A DNA stretch of 44,747 bases from Phocaeicola faecicola (GTDB taxonomy: Bacteria > Bacteroidota > Bacteroidia > Bacteroidales > Bacteroidaceae). The DNA is taken from positions 1 to 44,747 of the forward strand of contig NZ_JABSOE010000035.1 in the NCBI RefSeq assembly GCF_013618865.1, given 5' to 3'. Of the stretch, positions 1 to 10,364 are shown one piece after another. The position numbers and the translations under genes were made by a program. The notes beneath the pieces were generated by a model that saw only the letters and a list, made by a program, of their open reading frames with translations, made no database searches and was not told the DNA's origin. Numbering within the stretch: the first letter of the stretch is position 1; each line of letters starts with the position of its first letter.

Positions 1-103
1 GCCGGCAATTGAAGCAAGCTTCAATCCCGCTGCCCCTCGACTTGCATGTGTTAAGCCTGTAGCTAGCGTTCATCCTGAGCCAGGATCAAACTCTTCATTG
101 TAA
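1..103 (-). rRNA. rrs: 16S ribosomal RNA, 5' end only
   Basis: Read on the minus strand, the segment begins with the universal 16S start AGAGTTTGATCCTGGCTCAG (about 76-95) and continues into the Bacteroidetes form of the first helices (GATGAACGCTAGCTACAGGC, then the cacatgcaagtcgag block). The rest of the gene lies beyond the left edge. The mature 5' end is set at about 103 by similarity to other 16S genes and may be off by a few bases. Its promoter is at 299-330, so the leader is about 190 bases. Confidence 0.95.
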
Positions 104-298
104 AATATCTTTTTACTCTTGCGAGTACTTTTTAATCTCTGTTCAGGAAACCGATTATTTCTTTACTTGATTAAAGTATTGACGGTTTTTGTTTTTCTGA
201 AAAAATTCAGAACTTGTACTACATCTTGTTGTTTATTTAAAATCTTTCAAAGAACTTGTCTATTTTCATCCGAGAGGTTTATTTCTCGAAAGCGGGTG

Positions 299-330
299 CA
301 AAATTATGCCATTCACTGATAACTTCCAAA
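299..330 (-). promoter_or_regulatory. rRNA operon promoter (Bacteroidetes type)
   Basis: On the minus strand a -33 TTTG (330-327) is followed after 20 bases by TAATTTTG (306-299), an exact match to the Bacteroidetes -7 consensus TAnnTTTG. Transcription would start near 292. The leader to the 16S end holds two short inverted repeats (195-212, and 114-127 next to the 16S end) that could help rRNA processing. The match is seen directly; use as the rRNA promoter is inferred from position. Confidence 0.75.
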
Positions 331-501
331 TAATGCGATGAAAAAATTCAATAAAAAATTCAGATAAAATCATAGATTACTAATAAACAACGATTTACCA
401 CAGAAAATAAATTTTAGTCGTCCCAAACAGGTCATTTCCGTACACATTATTATAATATATTCTCAGATCATATCATTTTCACAACGACAGATAAAACAAA
501 G

Positions 502-539
502 AAACTTCTTACAAGCCACCCACGGTTTGTAAGAAGTTT
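502..539 (-). terminator. Rho-independent terminator after the hybrid regulator gene
   Basis: A perfect 13-bp inverted repeat (502-514 with 527-539) encloses a 12-base loop. On the minus strand it is followed by a T-rich tail (TTTCTTTGTTTTAT read past 502). It lies about 200 bases beyond the stop of the leftward regulator gene and insulates it from the rRNA promoter. The rest of 335-735 is AT-rich and shows nothing else recognisable. Confidence 0.75.
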
Positions 540-735
540 GCCTCTCTCTACCTTTAAAACTATTCTTTCATCGACAAAACTATAAGAAACAGAAAAAGCA
601 GTCAAGTTCACATAAGTTCATTTTACCCATTCGGCAATTATCCTTTCGACCGCCCCATTTCCCCATTATTCCACACCAGTTACCAATCTCCCCACCCAAA
701 GACAATCCCGTAGTTCTCACCCTGCTGCCTACCTG

Positions 736-3700
736 TCAACATTCAGTTTCCTCAGCTTCATCTTCCCTTTTATCCGCATATTTCGAAGGAGAAACACCAA
801 ACATACCTGTAAAATGTTTCCGGAACGTAGGCAAATCATTAAAACCAACTCTCTCCGCCACCTCCGTCACAGACAAATCCGTTTCCATCAAAAGCAAAGC
901 AGCCTGTGTCATACGCACATTACGGATCAGTTCCACTGCAGACAAGTCCGTATACTGCTTCAGTTTCCGATACAACGTAGCCTGACTCATGTTCAACAAC
1001 CCGGCAAGCCCCTTCACATTGAAATCCGGATTGCCCGCATTTCCTTCGATACACTCCAGCACCTTTTGCATAAACTCACTCTGCCGCTGTTCTTTTCCAT
1101 CCTTTTCCTGACCGGTTACATTCAGCATAGTTTTCGTGTAAATCTGCTTCAGCCTCCTCCGCATATCAAGCAACTGTGCCACTTTAGCCAACAACACCTC
1201 CGGATTAAAAGGCTTTCTGATATACTCATCCGCCCCCAGATAAGCAGCCTCCACACTATCCTTATCCTCCGCCTTTGCAGTCAGAATCAGAATAGGAATA
1301 TGAGCCGTCTCTTTCCTTTTCCTCAACTCCGCACAACAGGCGAAACCGTCCATTACCGGCATCATCACATCCGAAATAATCAGATCGGGGGTATGCATGA
1401 CTGCCATACGTATGCCCTCCTCTCCATTCTCAGCTTCGATAACCCGATAATCTTCCCGCATCAGTTCCCGCAGATATCCCCTCATATCCCGGTTGTCCTC
1501 AATTACCAGCACAAGTTGCCTTTCCTTTGTGCCCTCCTTTTTATCCTTAATTTCATCCGCCCCCTTAACCTCTGTATTTTCAGGCGTCAGATTCTCCTTT
1601 TTCCCTAATAAGCCAGGTCCCCAATCCACAGTTCTCCGGACTTCCGGTTCATTCTCCCACAAACAGTTATCCTCCTCAAAATGCTCCTTTCCCTCAGGAA
1701 GAAAAATACTGAACAAACTTCCCTTGCCCACTTTACTTTCCACCGTAATCCTTCCATGATGCATCTCTACCGTATGCTTCACAATCTTCAGTCCCAGTCC
1801 CATGCTCGAAGAATAAGCAGGCTTTTCCATCCCCTCCATAAACGGCTCAAACAAATGTTTCCGCAAATTCTCCTCAATTCCCTTTCCGGTATCCGCCACC
1901 GACAGACAGCAGAACATCCTGCCATCCACCTCTTTCCTTGATACAGCCAAGGAGATACATCCTCCCGCAGAAGTATACTTAAATGCATTGGATATCAGAT
2001 TCTGCAAAGCCGAAGCCAACTTCTCCCGGTCGGCCCACACATACCACTCCATTTCCCGGGAAGGAAGCACATAGTCAATCCGACGTTCCTCTGCCAACGC
2101 CACAAAACCAGAAGCCACGTCATTCAGCAAATCCACTACATTGACATAAGAAAGGCGAAGCCGTACCATCCCGGCCTCCACCTTTTGCATATACAGCAAG
2201 CGGTCGGTAAGCGCATGCAGTTCCTCCGCATATTTATACATCATCACCAGCTTTCCGTGAGATGAATCCGAAACAGCAGACCGCGAAATCAACTCCTTCA
2301 AAGGTGCAAGAATCAACGTCAGAGGAGTCCTCAATTCATGAGCTGCCATTGCAAAAAACGTTTCCCTCTCCTTTCTCAGCTCCACCTCCTTGTTATGCTC
2401 CATCTGCATCGTAAACAATTCATGCTCCAGCCGCAGTTCATGCTGAATGCGTTTTCCTTTCAATTTCAGACGATGCACATATATCCCCACACTGCCCACC
2501 AGCACAGCCAGGACAATCAGCCGGAACCAAAGAGTCTCACTCCAGTGAGGATCCACCGTCACATACAGACTCGTAACCTCACCCTCACTCTGATCCTGGA
2601 AAATCGTCTTCACCTGGAATTCATACTCTCCAGGAGGCAAACGGTCATACAGAATCTTCTCTCCCTCATCCGCCATCATCCAGTCCGTCTGATAAGGATA
2701 CAACCGGTACAGATATTTCTGTAAGTCAGAAAGATACAATAAATTAGTAAAAGAAAGCGCCAGATTGCGGTTTGCATTGTTCAACCGCACCCGGCCAGTA
2801 TACGACAAAGCCTCCTGCAAAATGACCTGCCCATTGACTTCCTCCCCGATATTCACAGGCGAATGGTTCACCTCCAGTTCCGTGAGCACCACCCTTCCCC
2901 GCTCCTTCGGATAATTGAAGCGCAAAGCCGACGGAGCAAAATAAGTCAGCATACTATGATTCCCCCACCAAAGAAAATCTGCCGCAAACAACGAAGACCG
3001 GTTACTGCCCGACACATAAAAATTGTAGAACGACTGAAGGTGCCTGCTCAAACGGGAAATTCCCGAATTGGAGCCTACCCATACCGATCCCTCCCCATCC
3101 TGAGTAATCGTAGTCACGAAATTGCTGCACAATCCTTGTTCGGTAGTATATCGCTTCACAATACCTTTCTCCATCGGAGACCATACGGCCAGTCCACTTC
3201 CGCCATATCCTATCCACAGTTTCCGGTCATCGCCCCACAAAAGCGCACGTATTCCTCTTTCTTCCTTCAGCAGACCGATATGCTCCTCATATCCTGCCTC
3301 GGCCGAAAGAATATCGGTGCCGTTGACAGCAAGCACCACCAACCCCGCTTCCGTACCCAGGAACAAATAACGTCCCGTACGGTCAGCAGTCACCGCCCTT
3401 ATCGAAACATTGTCAGGAACTTCACAACCGTTCCAGTGCATTCTGAGACATTTTCCAGTCCGCAAACTTCCCCAAAAAAGTCCTTTTTCGGTTCCCATCC
3501 AACATCCCTCTCCCGGAACCCCGCAAATACTCCACACCGGGAACTCCCTTTTCTGCATGTTCAAACGGAAAGACCTCCATTCCTTCTCTTTCGAACGATG
3601 AAGCACCTGTCCGTCCAAGCCTCCGCACCAGAATCCCCCTTGTCCATCAGGAGAAATGCACAACGCAGCATTCATCTCCCCCTTTTCCACAGCCGCCTGC

Positions 3701-4881
3701 CCGAAAGACAGAGGACACCCCGGATCAAAAGATGCTGCACTTTGCATCAGTCCCTTATGGTAAGTCGCCAGCCAGACAACCCGCTCATCATCCATGAATA
3801 TGCCTCCAATCTCATTGGAGTTCTTCTGCACATAACGATAATAAAACGACTCCCTCAGATCGGCATACAACAGTCCGCCCCCTTCCGTACCGATCCACAG
3901 CCGACCTTCCGGATCGTAAAAACCCGCTATCATCCTCGTTTCGATATAACGGCTTCCTTTTCCACGGAATACGTGAAACGCCTGCAAGTCTACCGACCTG
4001 TCCTTGTTCAGGGAAATCAGCGTACATCCGTCCCAGGTGGTTGCCAGATAATGAGAATCCCCCACCGCAAATACATGGAAGACATCGTTGTGCGACAACT
4101 GATTCTCACCTTTCCCGTCCTCATACTTCCAGTGAAACATCTTCCGGTTTACCAGATCATACGCATACAGTCCCTCCTTGATGGTAGTAATCCACAGATA
4201 CCCCTTGTCATTCAGCACCGACCTCACCTTTGCCGGCCGGTCGAATCCTCCGGTCACTACCGGCGTCACGGCCCCGCTCTTCCCATCGGCGTGCCAGATG
4301 TCTCCATCCTCACTCACCACATAAGCCCCTTCACCGTTCTCGCTCAAGCACGTCATTGCCAGGATGCTCCCCGGAAAATGCTTCTTCATCGATACAGCCA
4401 CAAAGACCGTATCACCTTTTACGTCCGCATCCGAAAGATCAATCCTGTACAGTCCGTCTTCCCGAATTCCCCATCCTTGAGCAGGGGAAGCAAACGCCCA
4501 GTCTGTCAAATGCAGAGACCGTTTTTCGTTTTTTGCGCACACCACCACGAAACGTTCGTTCCGCTTATCAAACAACTTCAATCCCTCAGCCGACTGAAGA
4601 AGCAGGAAATCTTTATCTAAAGGATGTATTTTCTGTATGTGCTGGCGGGACGGCTCCGAACACCTGAACGATTTGAACATATGCCCGTCATAACGGTTGA
4701 GTCCATCACTGGTTCCGAACCACATGAAACCCGTCTCATCTTTTGAAATAAAATGAATGTTGTTGTCCGAAAGCCCGTCGTTCATGTTCAAGACCGACAG
4801 TTCACTTTCCCATGGATATTGTGCCCCCACAGCCCACAAAGCCCAGCACATGCATAGTATCACCAGCGTGTATTTTTTCAT
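736..4881 (-). CDS. Hybrid two-component system regulator (HTCS) of the adjacent PUL
   Basis: This 1381-residue protein carries sensor, kinase, receiver and DNA-binding parts in one chain, the usual Bacteroides regulator that senses a glycan fragment in the periplasm and activates the neighbouring locus. An N-terminal signal sequence is followed by two-component-propeller repeats over about residues 25-700 (many WxGT.GGL and W.G... units), a Y_Y_Y domain near 715-780 and a membrane segment near 783-803. The kinase has its phospho-acceptor at His848 (AAHELRTPL), an N box (NLISNAFKYT) and G boxes (DTGKGI, GLGLKIVK). The receiver aspartate is Asp1171 (ISDVMMPVMDG), and an AraC-type double helix-turn-helix fills about the last 110 residues. 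All catalytic residues are present. It faces susC across a 242-base gap, so control of 5124-14890 is likely. The ligand is unknown. Confidence 0.95.
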   Translation of the reverse strand: MKKYTLVILCMCWALWAVGAQYPWESELSVLNMNDGLSDNNIHFISKDETGFMWFGTSDGLNRYDGHMFKSFRCSEPSRQHIQKIHPLDKDFLLLQSAEGLKLFDKRNERFVVVCAKNEKRSLHLTDWAFASPAQGWGIREDGLYRIDLSDADVKGDTVFVAVSMKKHFPGSILAMTCLSENGEGAYVVSEDGDIWHADGKSGAVTPVVTGGFDRPAKVRSVLNDKGYLWITTIKEGLYAYDLVNRKMFHWKYEDGKGENQLSHNDVFHVFAVGDSHYLATTWDGCTLISLNKDRSVDLQAFHVFRGKGSRYIETRMIAGFYDPEGRLWIGTEGGGLLYADLRESFYYRYVQKNSNEIGGIFMDDERVVWLATYHKGLMQSAASFDPGCPLSFGQAAVEKGEMNAALCISPDGQGGFWCGGLDGQVLHRSKEKEWRSFRLNMQKREFPVWSICGVPGEGCWMGTEKGLFWGSLRTGKCLRMHWNGCEVPDNVSIRAVTADRTGRYLFLGTEAGLVVLAVNGTDILSAEAGYEEHIGLLKEERGIRALLWGDDRKLWIGYGGSGLAVWSPMEKGIVKRYTTEQGLCSNFVTTITQDGEGSVWVGSNSGISRLSRHLQSFYNFYVSGSNRSSLFAADFLWWGNHSMLTYFAPSALRFNYPKERGRVVLTELEVNHSPVNIGEEVNGQVILQEALSYTGRVRLNNANRNLALSFTNLLYLSDLQKYLYRLYPYQTDWMMADEGEKILYDRLPPGEYEFQVKTIFQDQSEGEVTSLYVTVDPHWSETLWFRLIVLAVLVGSVGIYVHRLKLKGKRIQHELRLEHELFTMQMEHNKEVELRKERETFFAMAAHELRTPLTLILAPLKELISRSAVSDSSHGKLVMMYKYAEELHALTDRLLYMQKVEAGMVRLRLSYVNVVDLLNDVASGFVALAEERRIDYVLPSREMEWYVWADREKLASALQNLISNAFKYTSAGGCISLAVSRKEVDGRMFCCLSVADTGKGIEENLRKHLFEPFMEGMEKPAYSSSMGLGLKIVKHTVEMHHGRITVESKVGKGSLFSIFLPEGKEHFEEDNCLWENEPEVRRTVDWGPGLLGKKENLTPENTEVKGADEIKDKKEGTKERQLVLVIEDNRDMRGYLRELMREDYRVIEAENGEEGIRMAVMHTPDLIISDVMMPVMDGFACCAELRKRKETAHIPILILTAKAEDKDSVEAAYLGADEYIRKPFNPEVLLAKVAQLLDMRRRLKQIYTKTMLNVTGQEKDGKEQRQSEFMQKVLECIEGNAGNPDFNVKGLAGLLNMSQATLYRKLKQYTDLSAVELIRNVRMTQAALLLMETDLSVTEVAERVGFNDLPTFRKHFTGMFGVSPSKYADKREDEAEETEC

Positions 4882-5123
4882 CGTGCAGATTTAAGGATAT
4901 TCACTAAATATGCTGCAAAATAATAAAATTCTGAATTAAAACCGAAATGAGCCCTGCGAAAAACACCTGCAATTTCACAAAAACCGGGGGAATAAGAAGA
5001 ATACCCACCATTTATGAATGATTCACCACCAGTGCGAACCGATTTATTTTCAGATATTTGCAGCACACGCTATTAAAAACACTTAATTATTCAACTTTAA
5101 TTAACCTTTAAAAACTAGACCCA
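4882..5123. promoter_or_regulatory. Divergent control region between HTCS gene and susC
   Basis: The gap carries two mirror-image copies of a 9-base word: TGCTGCAAA at 4911-4919 and TTTGCAGCA at 5057-5065. Each sits just after a -7-like TATTTTG or TATTTG pointing at the gene it faces, so they may mark the two start regions. The boxes are one or two bases short of the full TAnnTTTG consensus and no clear -33 element was found, so the promoter call is tentative. An activator site for the HTCS protein is expected here but could not be identified. Confidence 0.35.
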
Positions 5124-8100
5124 ATGAAAACACAATTCATTTCCTTGCTCGTTGCGGTACTGCTAGGCTTTCTGCCGGTACACGCGCAACAAATGAGCAT
5201 TACCGGAACGGTAAAGGACAAAAAACTGAATGATCCGGTCATCGGTGCTTCCATCGTCATCAAGGGAACCACCAACGGCAGCATTACGGATCTGGGCGGA
5301 AACTTCCAGCTCGACAATGTGAGTCCCGGAAGTACACTTGTCATTTCATACATCGGTTTCCAGACCGAAGAGATCCTGGTACAGGAAGGAAAGACCAACT
5401 ATCAGGTCGGCCTCTCGGAAGACAACCGCACGCTGGATGAAGTAGTCGTTGTCGGTTTCGGAACCCAGAAGAAAGTCAACCTGACCGGAGCCGTTGCCAC
5501 GGTCGATACCAAAGCACTGGAGTCGCGGCCGGTATCACAGGTGGGACAGGCATTGCAGGGAACCGTACCGGGACTGAACCTTTCGGCTTCCGACCTGGGA
5601 GGACAGCTCGGACAGTCCATGAAGGTCAACATCCGCGGAACAGGTACCATCGGTACCGGATCAAAAGGTGAGCCCCTTATCCTCATCGACGGAATGGAAG
5701 GAAACATGAACAACCTGAATCCGGATGACATCGAGAGTATCTCCGTACTGAAAGATGCGGCCTCTTCTTCCATTTACGGTTCACGGGCTGCCTTCGGAGT
5801 AATCCTGATTACTACCAAAAAAGGAAAAGCCGGAAAGATGACGGTCAACTACAACAACAGTTTCCGTTACTCAGGTCCGACGAATCTTCCCAGACAGCTG
5901 GACTCGTACCGCTTTGCCAATTATTTCAATGAAGCAGCGGTCAACCAGGGCGACAAAATCATTTTCAGCGACGAGACCTTGCAGCGTATCCAGGACTATA
6001 TGGCCGGTACGCTGACCACGACTACCGTACCCAACGGCAACAACTGGCATTTTCACGAAAAGGCCAATGACAACGTAAACTGGTACAAGACGCATTTCGC
6101 ATGGGCGTGGAGCAACGAACACAACCTCAGCATGAGTGGAGGTACTGAAAAACTGCAATATTATGTGTCGGGAAGCTACCTCAACCAGAACGGAAACCTG
6201 CGCTACGGAAACGATAACCTGAAGCGCTATAACCTGAGTGCGAAGATCAATACCAAAATCAACCGCATCGTAGAGTTTAACCTGAGTACCAAATTCATCC
6301 GCTCCGACCTCGACAACCCGGTCTATCTGGAAGAAGGAGGTTTGTTGTATCACGACATTGCCCGCATGTGGCCGATGATGCCTTTCCAGGACCCCAACGG
6401 ACATTATATGCGCAACGGAAAACTGGCACAGCTCACCGACGGCGGCCGTGCGAAGACACATAACGATGACATCTACCTGCAGGGACAGCTTGTCCTTCAT
6501 CCACTGAAAAACTGGAATATTTATGCAGAAGCCGGCATGCGTGTCATCAACCAGAACAAGCAGACCAATCTGAACAAGGTATACGAATACGACATCAACA
6601 ACCGTCCCGTAGAACTGGCTTTCAGTGCCAACTATGCTCCAGGAGCCACGTTTGCCCGGATGAATTACCTGAACAGTAATTTCTATACTTCATCGGTATA
6701 TACAGACTATACGATGGAGAAAGAAAACCACTACCTGAAAGTCATGCTGGGTATGAATACGGAAGAATACATTGTCCGCTCCCTCTCGGCACAGCGCAGC
6801 GACGTCATTACCAGCAGCATTCCGGAAATCAGTGCTTCGGTAGGAGCTGACAAGATCAACAATGACGGCAACAACCCCACACAGTACAAGAACTGGGCAA
6901 CCGCAGGTTTCTTCGGCCGTATCAACTATACGTTCAAAGACCGTTACCTGCTGGAGGCCAACCTCCGTTACGACGGTTCTTCACGCTTTCTGCGCGACCA
7001 GCGCTGGAACCTGTTCCCTTCCTTCTCCTTGGGATGGAACATGGCATACGAAGAATTCTTCGCTCCGCTCAGTTCTGTGGTGAATACTTTCAAGCCCCGC
7101 CTTTCATGGGGTATGCTCGGCAACCAGAATACCGATGCGTTCTATCCGTTCTACCTCACACAGACCGTAATTGCCAATGGAGGAAGCTGGCTGATGGGCA
7201 ATATCCGTCCTACAACGGCTGCCGTACCGGGACTGGTAAGCAGCAGTCTGACCTGGGAGAAGATTTATAACACCAATGTCGGTTTCGACTTCGGACTGTT
7301 CGACAACCGCCTGACCGGTTCGTTTGAATACTTTATCCGCCGCACCAAAGGAATGGTGGGACCTCCTGCAGAAATCGGTGCCGCTCTGGGAACGTCTCTT
7401 CCCAACACCAACAATGCGGAGCTCGAAAATAAAGGATGGGACCTGAATATTTCATGGAGAGACCGGATCGGGGAAGTCAATTACGACCTGGCATTCAACC
7501 TCTCTGACAACCACGTAAGGGTGAAAAAATATCCGAATGCCTCTAAAGCCATCTTCCAGTCCGACGGAACGACCTATGCTTATTACGACGGTAAGATACT
7601 TGGAGAAATCTGGGGATACGAGACCGAAGGCATCGCACAGAGCGAGCAGCAGATGCAAGGCTGGCTGGCAGCCAATGACCAGAGCAAGCTCGGTTCACAG
7701 TGGGGAGCCGGTGACATCATGTACCGCGACCTGAATCACGACGGAGTGGTAGACGACGGTGCCAAGACCGTAGACGATCACGGAGACCTGAAAGTAATCG
7801 GTAACAGTGAGCCCCGTTTCAATTTCGGCTTGCACCTGGGTGCAGATTGGAAGGGCATCGATGTTCAGATGTTTTTCCAGGGAGTATTGAAGCGCGACCT
7901 CTGGCTGAGCGGTCCGATGTTCTGGGGAGCCGACGGAGGCGAATGGCAGTCGGTCGGTTTTGAAGAGCACCTGGATTACTGGAGACCGGAGAACACCACC
8001 TCCATCTTCGGGGCAAATCCGAATGCATATTATCCCAAGGCTTACCTGGGCGACAAAGGCAACAAGAACAAGCTTGTCCAGACCGGATACCTGCAGAACG

Positions 8101-8333
8101 GTGCCTATGTCCGGATGAAGAATCTGCAGGTGGGATATACCTTGCCGAAAGCATGGACACAAAAAGCGCATATGGAAAAAATACGTTTGTATTTCAGTGC
8201 TGAGAACTTGTTTACCATCAGTGGAATCGCCGACATGTTCGATCCGGAAGCCATTGCATCCAACGGTTTCTCCGACGGAAAGACCTATCCGCTGTCTCAG
8301 ACTTTCTCCTTTGGTATAAACGTAACACTTTAA
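5124..8333 (+). CDS. susC: SusC/RagA-family TonB-dependent outer-membrane transporter
   Basis: A 1069-residue outer-membrane barrel that imports oligosaccharides with energy from TonB, working under the lid of the SusD-like partner. Visible parts are a signal peptide ending near HAQ (about residue 22), an N-terminal carboxypeptidase-regulatory-like domain (ITGTVKDKKLNDPVIGASI onwards, about 25-100), a TonB-box-like LDEVVVVGFGTQKK, the plug domain (VSQVGQALQGTVPGL, then VNIRGTG and a SSSIYGSRA block), and a long beta-rich C-terminus ending in a SusC-type terminal strand (TFSFGINVTL). Length is typical. The susD gene follows after 18 bases. It is the first gene of the rightward part of the locus and should be induced through the divergent HTCS. 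Confidence 0.96.
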   Translation: MKTQFISLLVAVLLGFLPVHAQQMSITGTVKDKKLNDPVIGASIVIKGTTNGSITDLGGNFQLDNVSPGSTLVISYIGFQTEEILVQEGKTNYQVGLSEDNRTLDEVVVVGFGTQKKVNLTGAVATVDTKALESRPVSQVGQALQGTVPGLNLSASDLGGQLGQSMKVNIRGTGTIGTGSKGEPLILIDGMEGNMNNLNPDDIESISVLKDAASSSIYGSRAAFGVILITTKKGKAGKMTVNYNNSFRYSGPTNLPRQLDSYRFANYFNEAAVNQGDKIIFSDETLQRIQDYMAGTLTTTTVPNGNNWHFHEKANDNVNWYKTHFAWAWSNEHNLSMSGGTEKLQYYVSGSYLNQNGNLRYGNDNLKRYNLSAKINTKINRIVEFNLSTKFIRSDLDNPVYLEEGGLLYHDIARMWPMMPFQDPNGHYMRNGKLAQLTDGGRAKTHNDDIYLQGQLVLHPLKNWNIYAEAGMRVINQNKQTNLNKVYEYDINNRPVELAFSANYAPGATFARMNYLNSNFYTSSVYTDYTMEKENHYLKVMLGMNTEEYIVRSLSAQRSDVITSSIPEISASVGADKINNDGNNPTQYKNWATAGFFGRINYTFKDRYLLEANLRYDGSSRFLRDQRWNLFPSFSLGWNMAYEEFFAPLSSVVNTFKPRLSWGMLGNQNTDAFYPFYLTQTVIANGGSWLMGNIRPTTAAVPGLVSSSLTWEKIYNTNVGFDFGLFDNRLTGSFEYFIRRTKGMVGPPAEIGAALGTSLPNTNNAELENKGWDLNISWRDRIGEVNYDLAFNLSDNHVRVKKYPNASKAIFQSDGTTYAYYDGKILGEIWGYETEGIAQSEQQMQGWLAANDQSKLGSQWGAGDIMYRDLNHDGVVDDGAKTVDDHGDLKVIGNSEPRFNFGLHLGADWKGIDVQMFFQGVLKRDLWLSGPMFWGADGGEWQSVGFEEHLDYWRPENTTSIFGANPNAYYPKAYLGDKGNKNKLVQTGYLQNGAYVRMKNLQVGYTLPKAWTQKAHMEKIRLYFSAENLFTISGIADMFDPEAIASNGFSDGKTYPLSQTFSFGINVTL

Positions 8334-8351
8334 CTTTAAAACTGAAAAGAC

Positions 8352-10337
8352 ATGAAAAAACATATTTTATTCTATCTGGGGCTGGCAGTGCTGGCCAGCT
8401 CATGCAACGATTTTCTTGACAGGGAACCGATGGATGAAATCCCCACCAACCTGTACCTGCTCCATGAAAACGACCTGGCCGCATATACCGCAAAACTGTA
8501 CGAGAGTCTCCCGTCTCACCAGCCGGGCAGCTACGACATCGGTGTCTTCGGCTTCGACAGCAACAGCGACAACCAGGCCGGCTCGAATCCGGAGAAAATC
8601 TTTGTCAAGGGTGAAAGCCGTGTCCCTCAATCGGGAGGCAGCTGGAACTTCAATGAAATACGTTCCACCAACTATTTCATCAACCGTGTCCGCGGCTTGC
8701 TTGAAAGCGGGGAACTGGGAGGCAGTGAGGCCAACAACAAGCATTATCTGGGAGAGGCTTATTTCTTCCGGGCCTATTTCTATGCCAACAAGCTGGATTC
8801 TTTGGGTGATTTTCCCATCATCAAACAGATCATTCCCGACAATTATGAGGCGGTAAAGCTCAACAGCAAGCGCCGTCCGCGCAACGAGGTTGCCCGGTTT
8901 ATCATACAAGACCTTGATTCGGCCTATTATTTCATGTCGCCCACTCCACCGGTCAGCAACCGCCTGACCCGGGACTGTGCCGCCCTGCTCAAAAGTCGCG
9001 TAGCCCTGTTCGAAGGAACGTGGGAGAAATACCATAAAGGAACGGCCCGTGTGCCGGGCGGACCGGGATGGCCGGGAGCACAAAAAGATTACCTGAAGAA
9101 TTTCAGCATCAATATCGACAATGAAATCCGTTATTTCCTGGAAGAGGCCAAGAAGGCTGCGCAACTGGTAGCCGACAATTACACGTTGCATAATGACTAC
9201 CCGGCACTGTTCAACAGCAACTCCCTCGACGGAATCCCCGAGGTTCTTCTCTGGAGAGCCTATAATGCCGGCATCACTCCTGCAGTGAACCACTTCGTAG
9301 TGGGTTACCTGCAGCGCAACGGAGGCGGAAACAGCGGATACACCCGCAGCATGATAGACACGTACCTGATGAAGAACGGACTTCCTATCTATGCCTCCGG
9401 TTCGGAATACAAAGGCGACCGTACCTATCAGGATGTGGCAGACGGCAGAGACCCTCGCCTGGCATTCAATACCATGCTGCCGGGAGATATGCTGACCAAG
9501 CAGGCTGCAATGACGGAAGCCATCATTGACGGAGCCGGTTTCTATTACCGTGCGCCGATTACGGAAATGGCCGAGAATCGTTGTACTACTGGATATTCCA
9601 TCAAGAAAGGACTGACTACCGACCCGTCGCAGGGCCCTACGCTTCCGTCGGTTACCGGATGTGTCATCTTCCGTGCCGCCGAGGCTTACCTCAACTACAT
9701 GGAGGCCGACTATGAGCTGACGCATGCGCTGGATGCCAACAGCCAGAAATACTGGAAGGCACTGCGTGAACGTGCCGGAATGGATACTGATTATCAGAAA
9801 ACCATCACGCACACGAATCTGGAGAAGGAGGTTGACTTTGCACGCTATTCGGGAAGTACGCTGGTAGACGCTACTCTCTACAATATCCGCCGTGAACGCC
9901 GCATCGAACTGGCAGCAGAAGGTTTCCGCATGCGCGACCTGAGACGCTGGTGCGCCCTCGACAAGATGCAGGATTATCAGGTAGAAGGCTTTAACCTGTG
10001 GGCAGAGAACTATAAGCGGTATACCACACCGGCTGCCGGACTCGACAAGAATTTTGACAAGCCTCTGGGAGTAATCGACTTGAAGGAGGCGGGTACAGAA
10101 GGAGCGAATGTATCGGCCCGTTCCGACGGGGAATACCTGAAGCCGTATCGCGTGATTGCTTCCAACATTGCATACAACGGATACAACTGGAATCCGAACC
10201 GATATCTGTATCCTATTGCTTTTGATCATTTCCGTCTTACTACGGAAACGGAAGGCTCAAGCGACTACAGTTCGTCTCCGATCTATCAGAATCCGGGATG
10301 GAAAATAGAGACCAACAGTCTCCCGGAAGGCGACTGA
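8352..10337 (+). CDS. susD: SusD/RagB-family surface glycan-binding lipoprotein
   Basis: This 661-residue lipoprotein should cap the SusC barrel and capture glycan at the cell surface. The start is supported by a lipoprotein signal with lipobox LASSC (Cys18), followed by NDFLDREP, the usual SusD opening. The middle carries the SusD alpha-helical repeats (YLGEAYFFRAYFYANKL, then RNEVARFIIQDLDSAYYFM) and the C-terminal half the RagB/SusD block with AEAYLNYMEADYEL and NIRRERRIELAAEGFRMRDL RRW. It lies 18 bases after susC. An 18-bp hairpin (10365-10412) follows the stop and may lower read-through into the enzyme genes. Specificity cannot be read from sequence. Confidence 0.96.
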   Translation: MKKHILFYLGLAVLASSCNDFLDREPMDEIPTNLYLLHENDLAAYTAKLYESLPSHQPGSYDIGVFGFDSNSDNQAGSNPEKIFVKGESRVPQSGGSWNFNEIRSTNYFINRVRGLLESGELGGSEANNKHYLGEAYFFRAYFYANKLDSLGDFPIIKQIIPDNYEAVKLNSKRRPRNEVARFIIQDLDSAYYFMSPTPPVSNRLTRDCAALLKSRVALFEGTWEKYHKGTARVPGGPGWPGAQKDYLKNFSINIDNEIRYFLEEAKKAAQLVADNYTLHNDYPALFNSNSLDGIPEVLLWRAYNAGITPAVNHFVVGYLQRNGGGNSGYTRSMIDTYLMKNGLPIYASGSEYKGDRTYQDVADGRDPRLAFNTMLPGDMLTKQAAMTEAIIDGAGFYYRAPITEMAENRCTTGYSIKKGLTTDPSQGPTLPSVTGCVIFRAAEAYLNYMEADYELTHALDANSQKYWKALRERAGMDTDYQKTITHTNLEKEVDFARYSGSTLVDATLYNIRRERRIELAAEGFRMRDLRRWCALDKMQDYQVEGFNLWAENYKRYTTPAAGLDKNFDKPLGVIDLKEAGTEGANVSARSDGEYLKPYRVIASNIAYNGYNWNPNRYLYPIAFDHFRLTTETEGSSDYSSSPIYQNPGWKIETNSLPEGD

Positions 10338-10364
10338 TTTTCTTGAGTTTCCACTGACTGAGAT

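Noticed and set aside
119..319. 66-codon frame in the rRNA leader
   Set aside because: It lies opposite the 16S leader and across the rRNA promoter; low-complexity Phe/Leu-rich product.
2863..4620. 585-codon open frame opposite the HTCS gene
   Set aside because: It lies wholly antisense to a well-supported gene, has a Ser/Arg/Pro/His-rich composition and no known motif; it is a shadow frame from the codon use of the real gene.
8400..10229. 609-codon open frame opposite susD
   Set aside because: Antisense to a complete SusD gene and without domain or signal features; the same applies to the long frames opposite the fucosidase (11973-13331) and second sulfatase (13358-14899).
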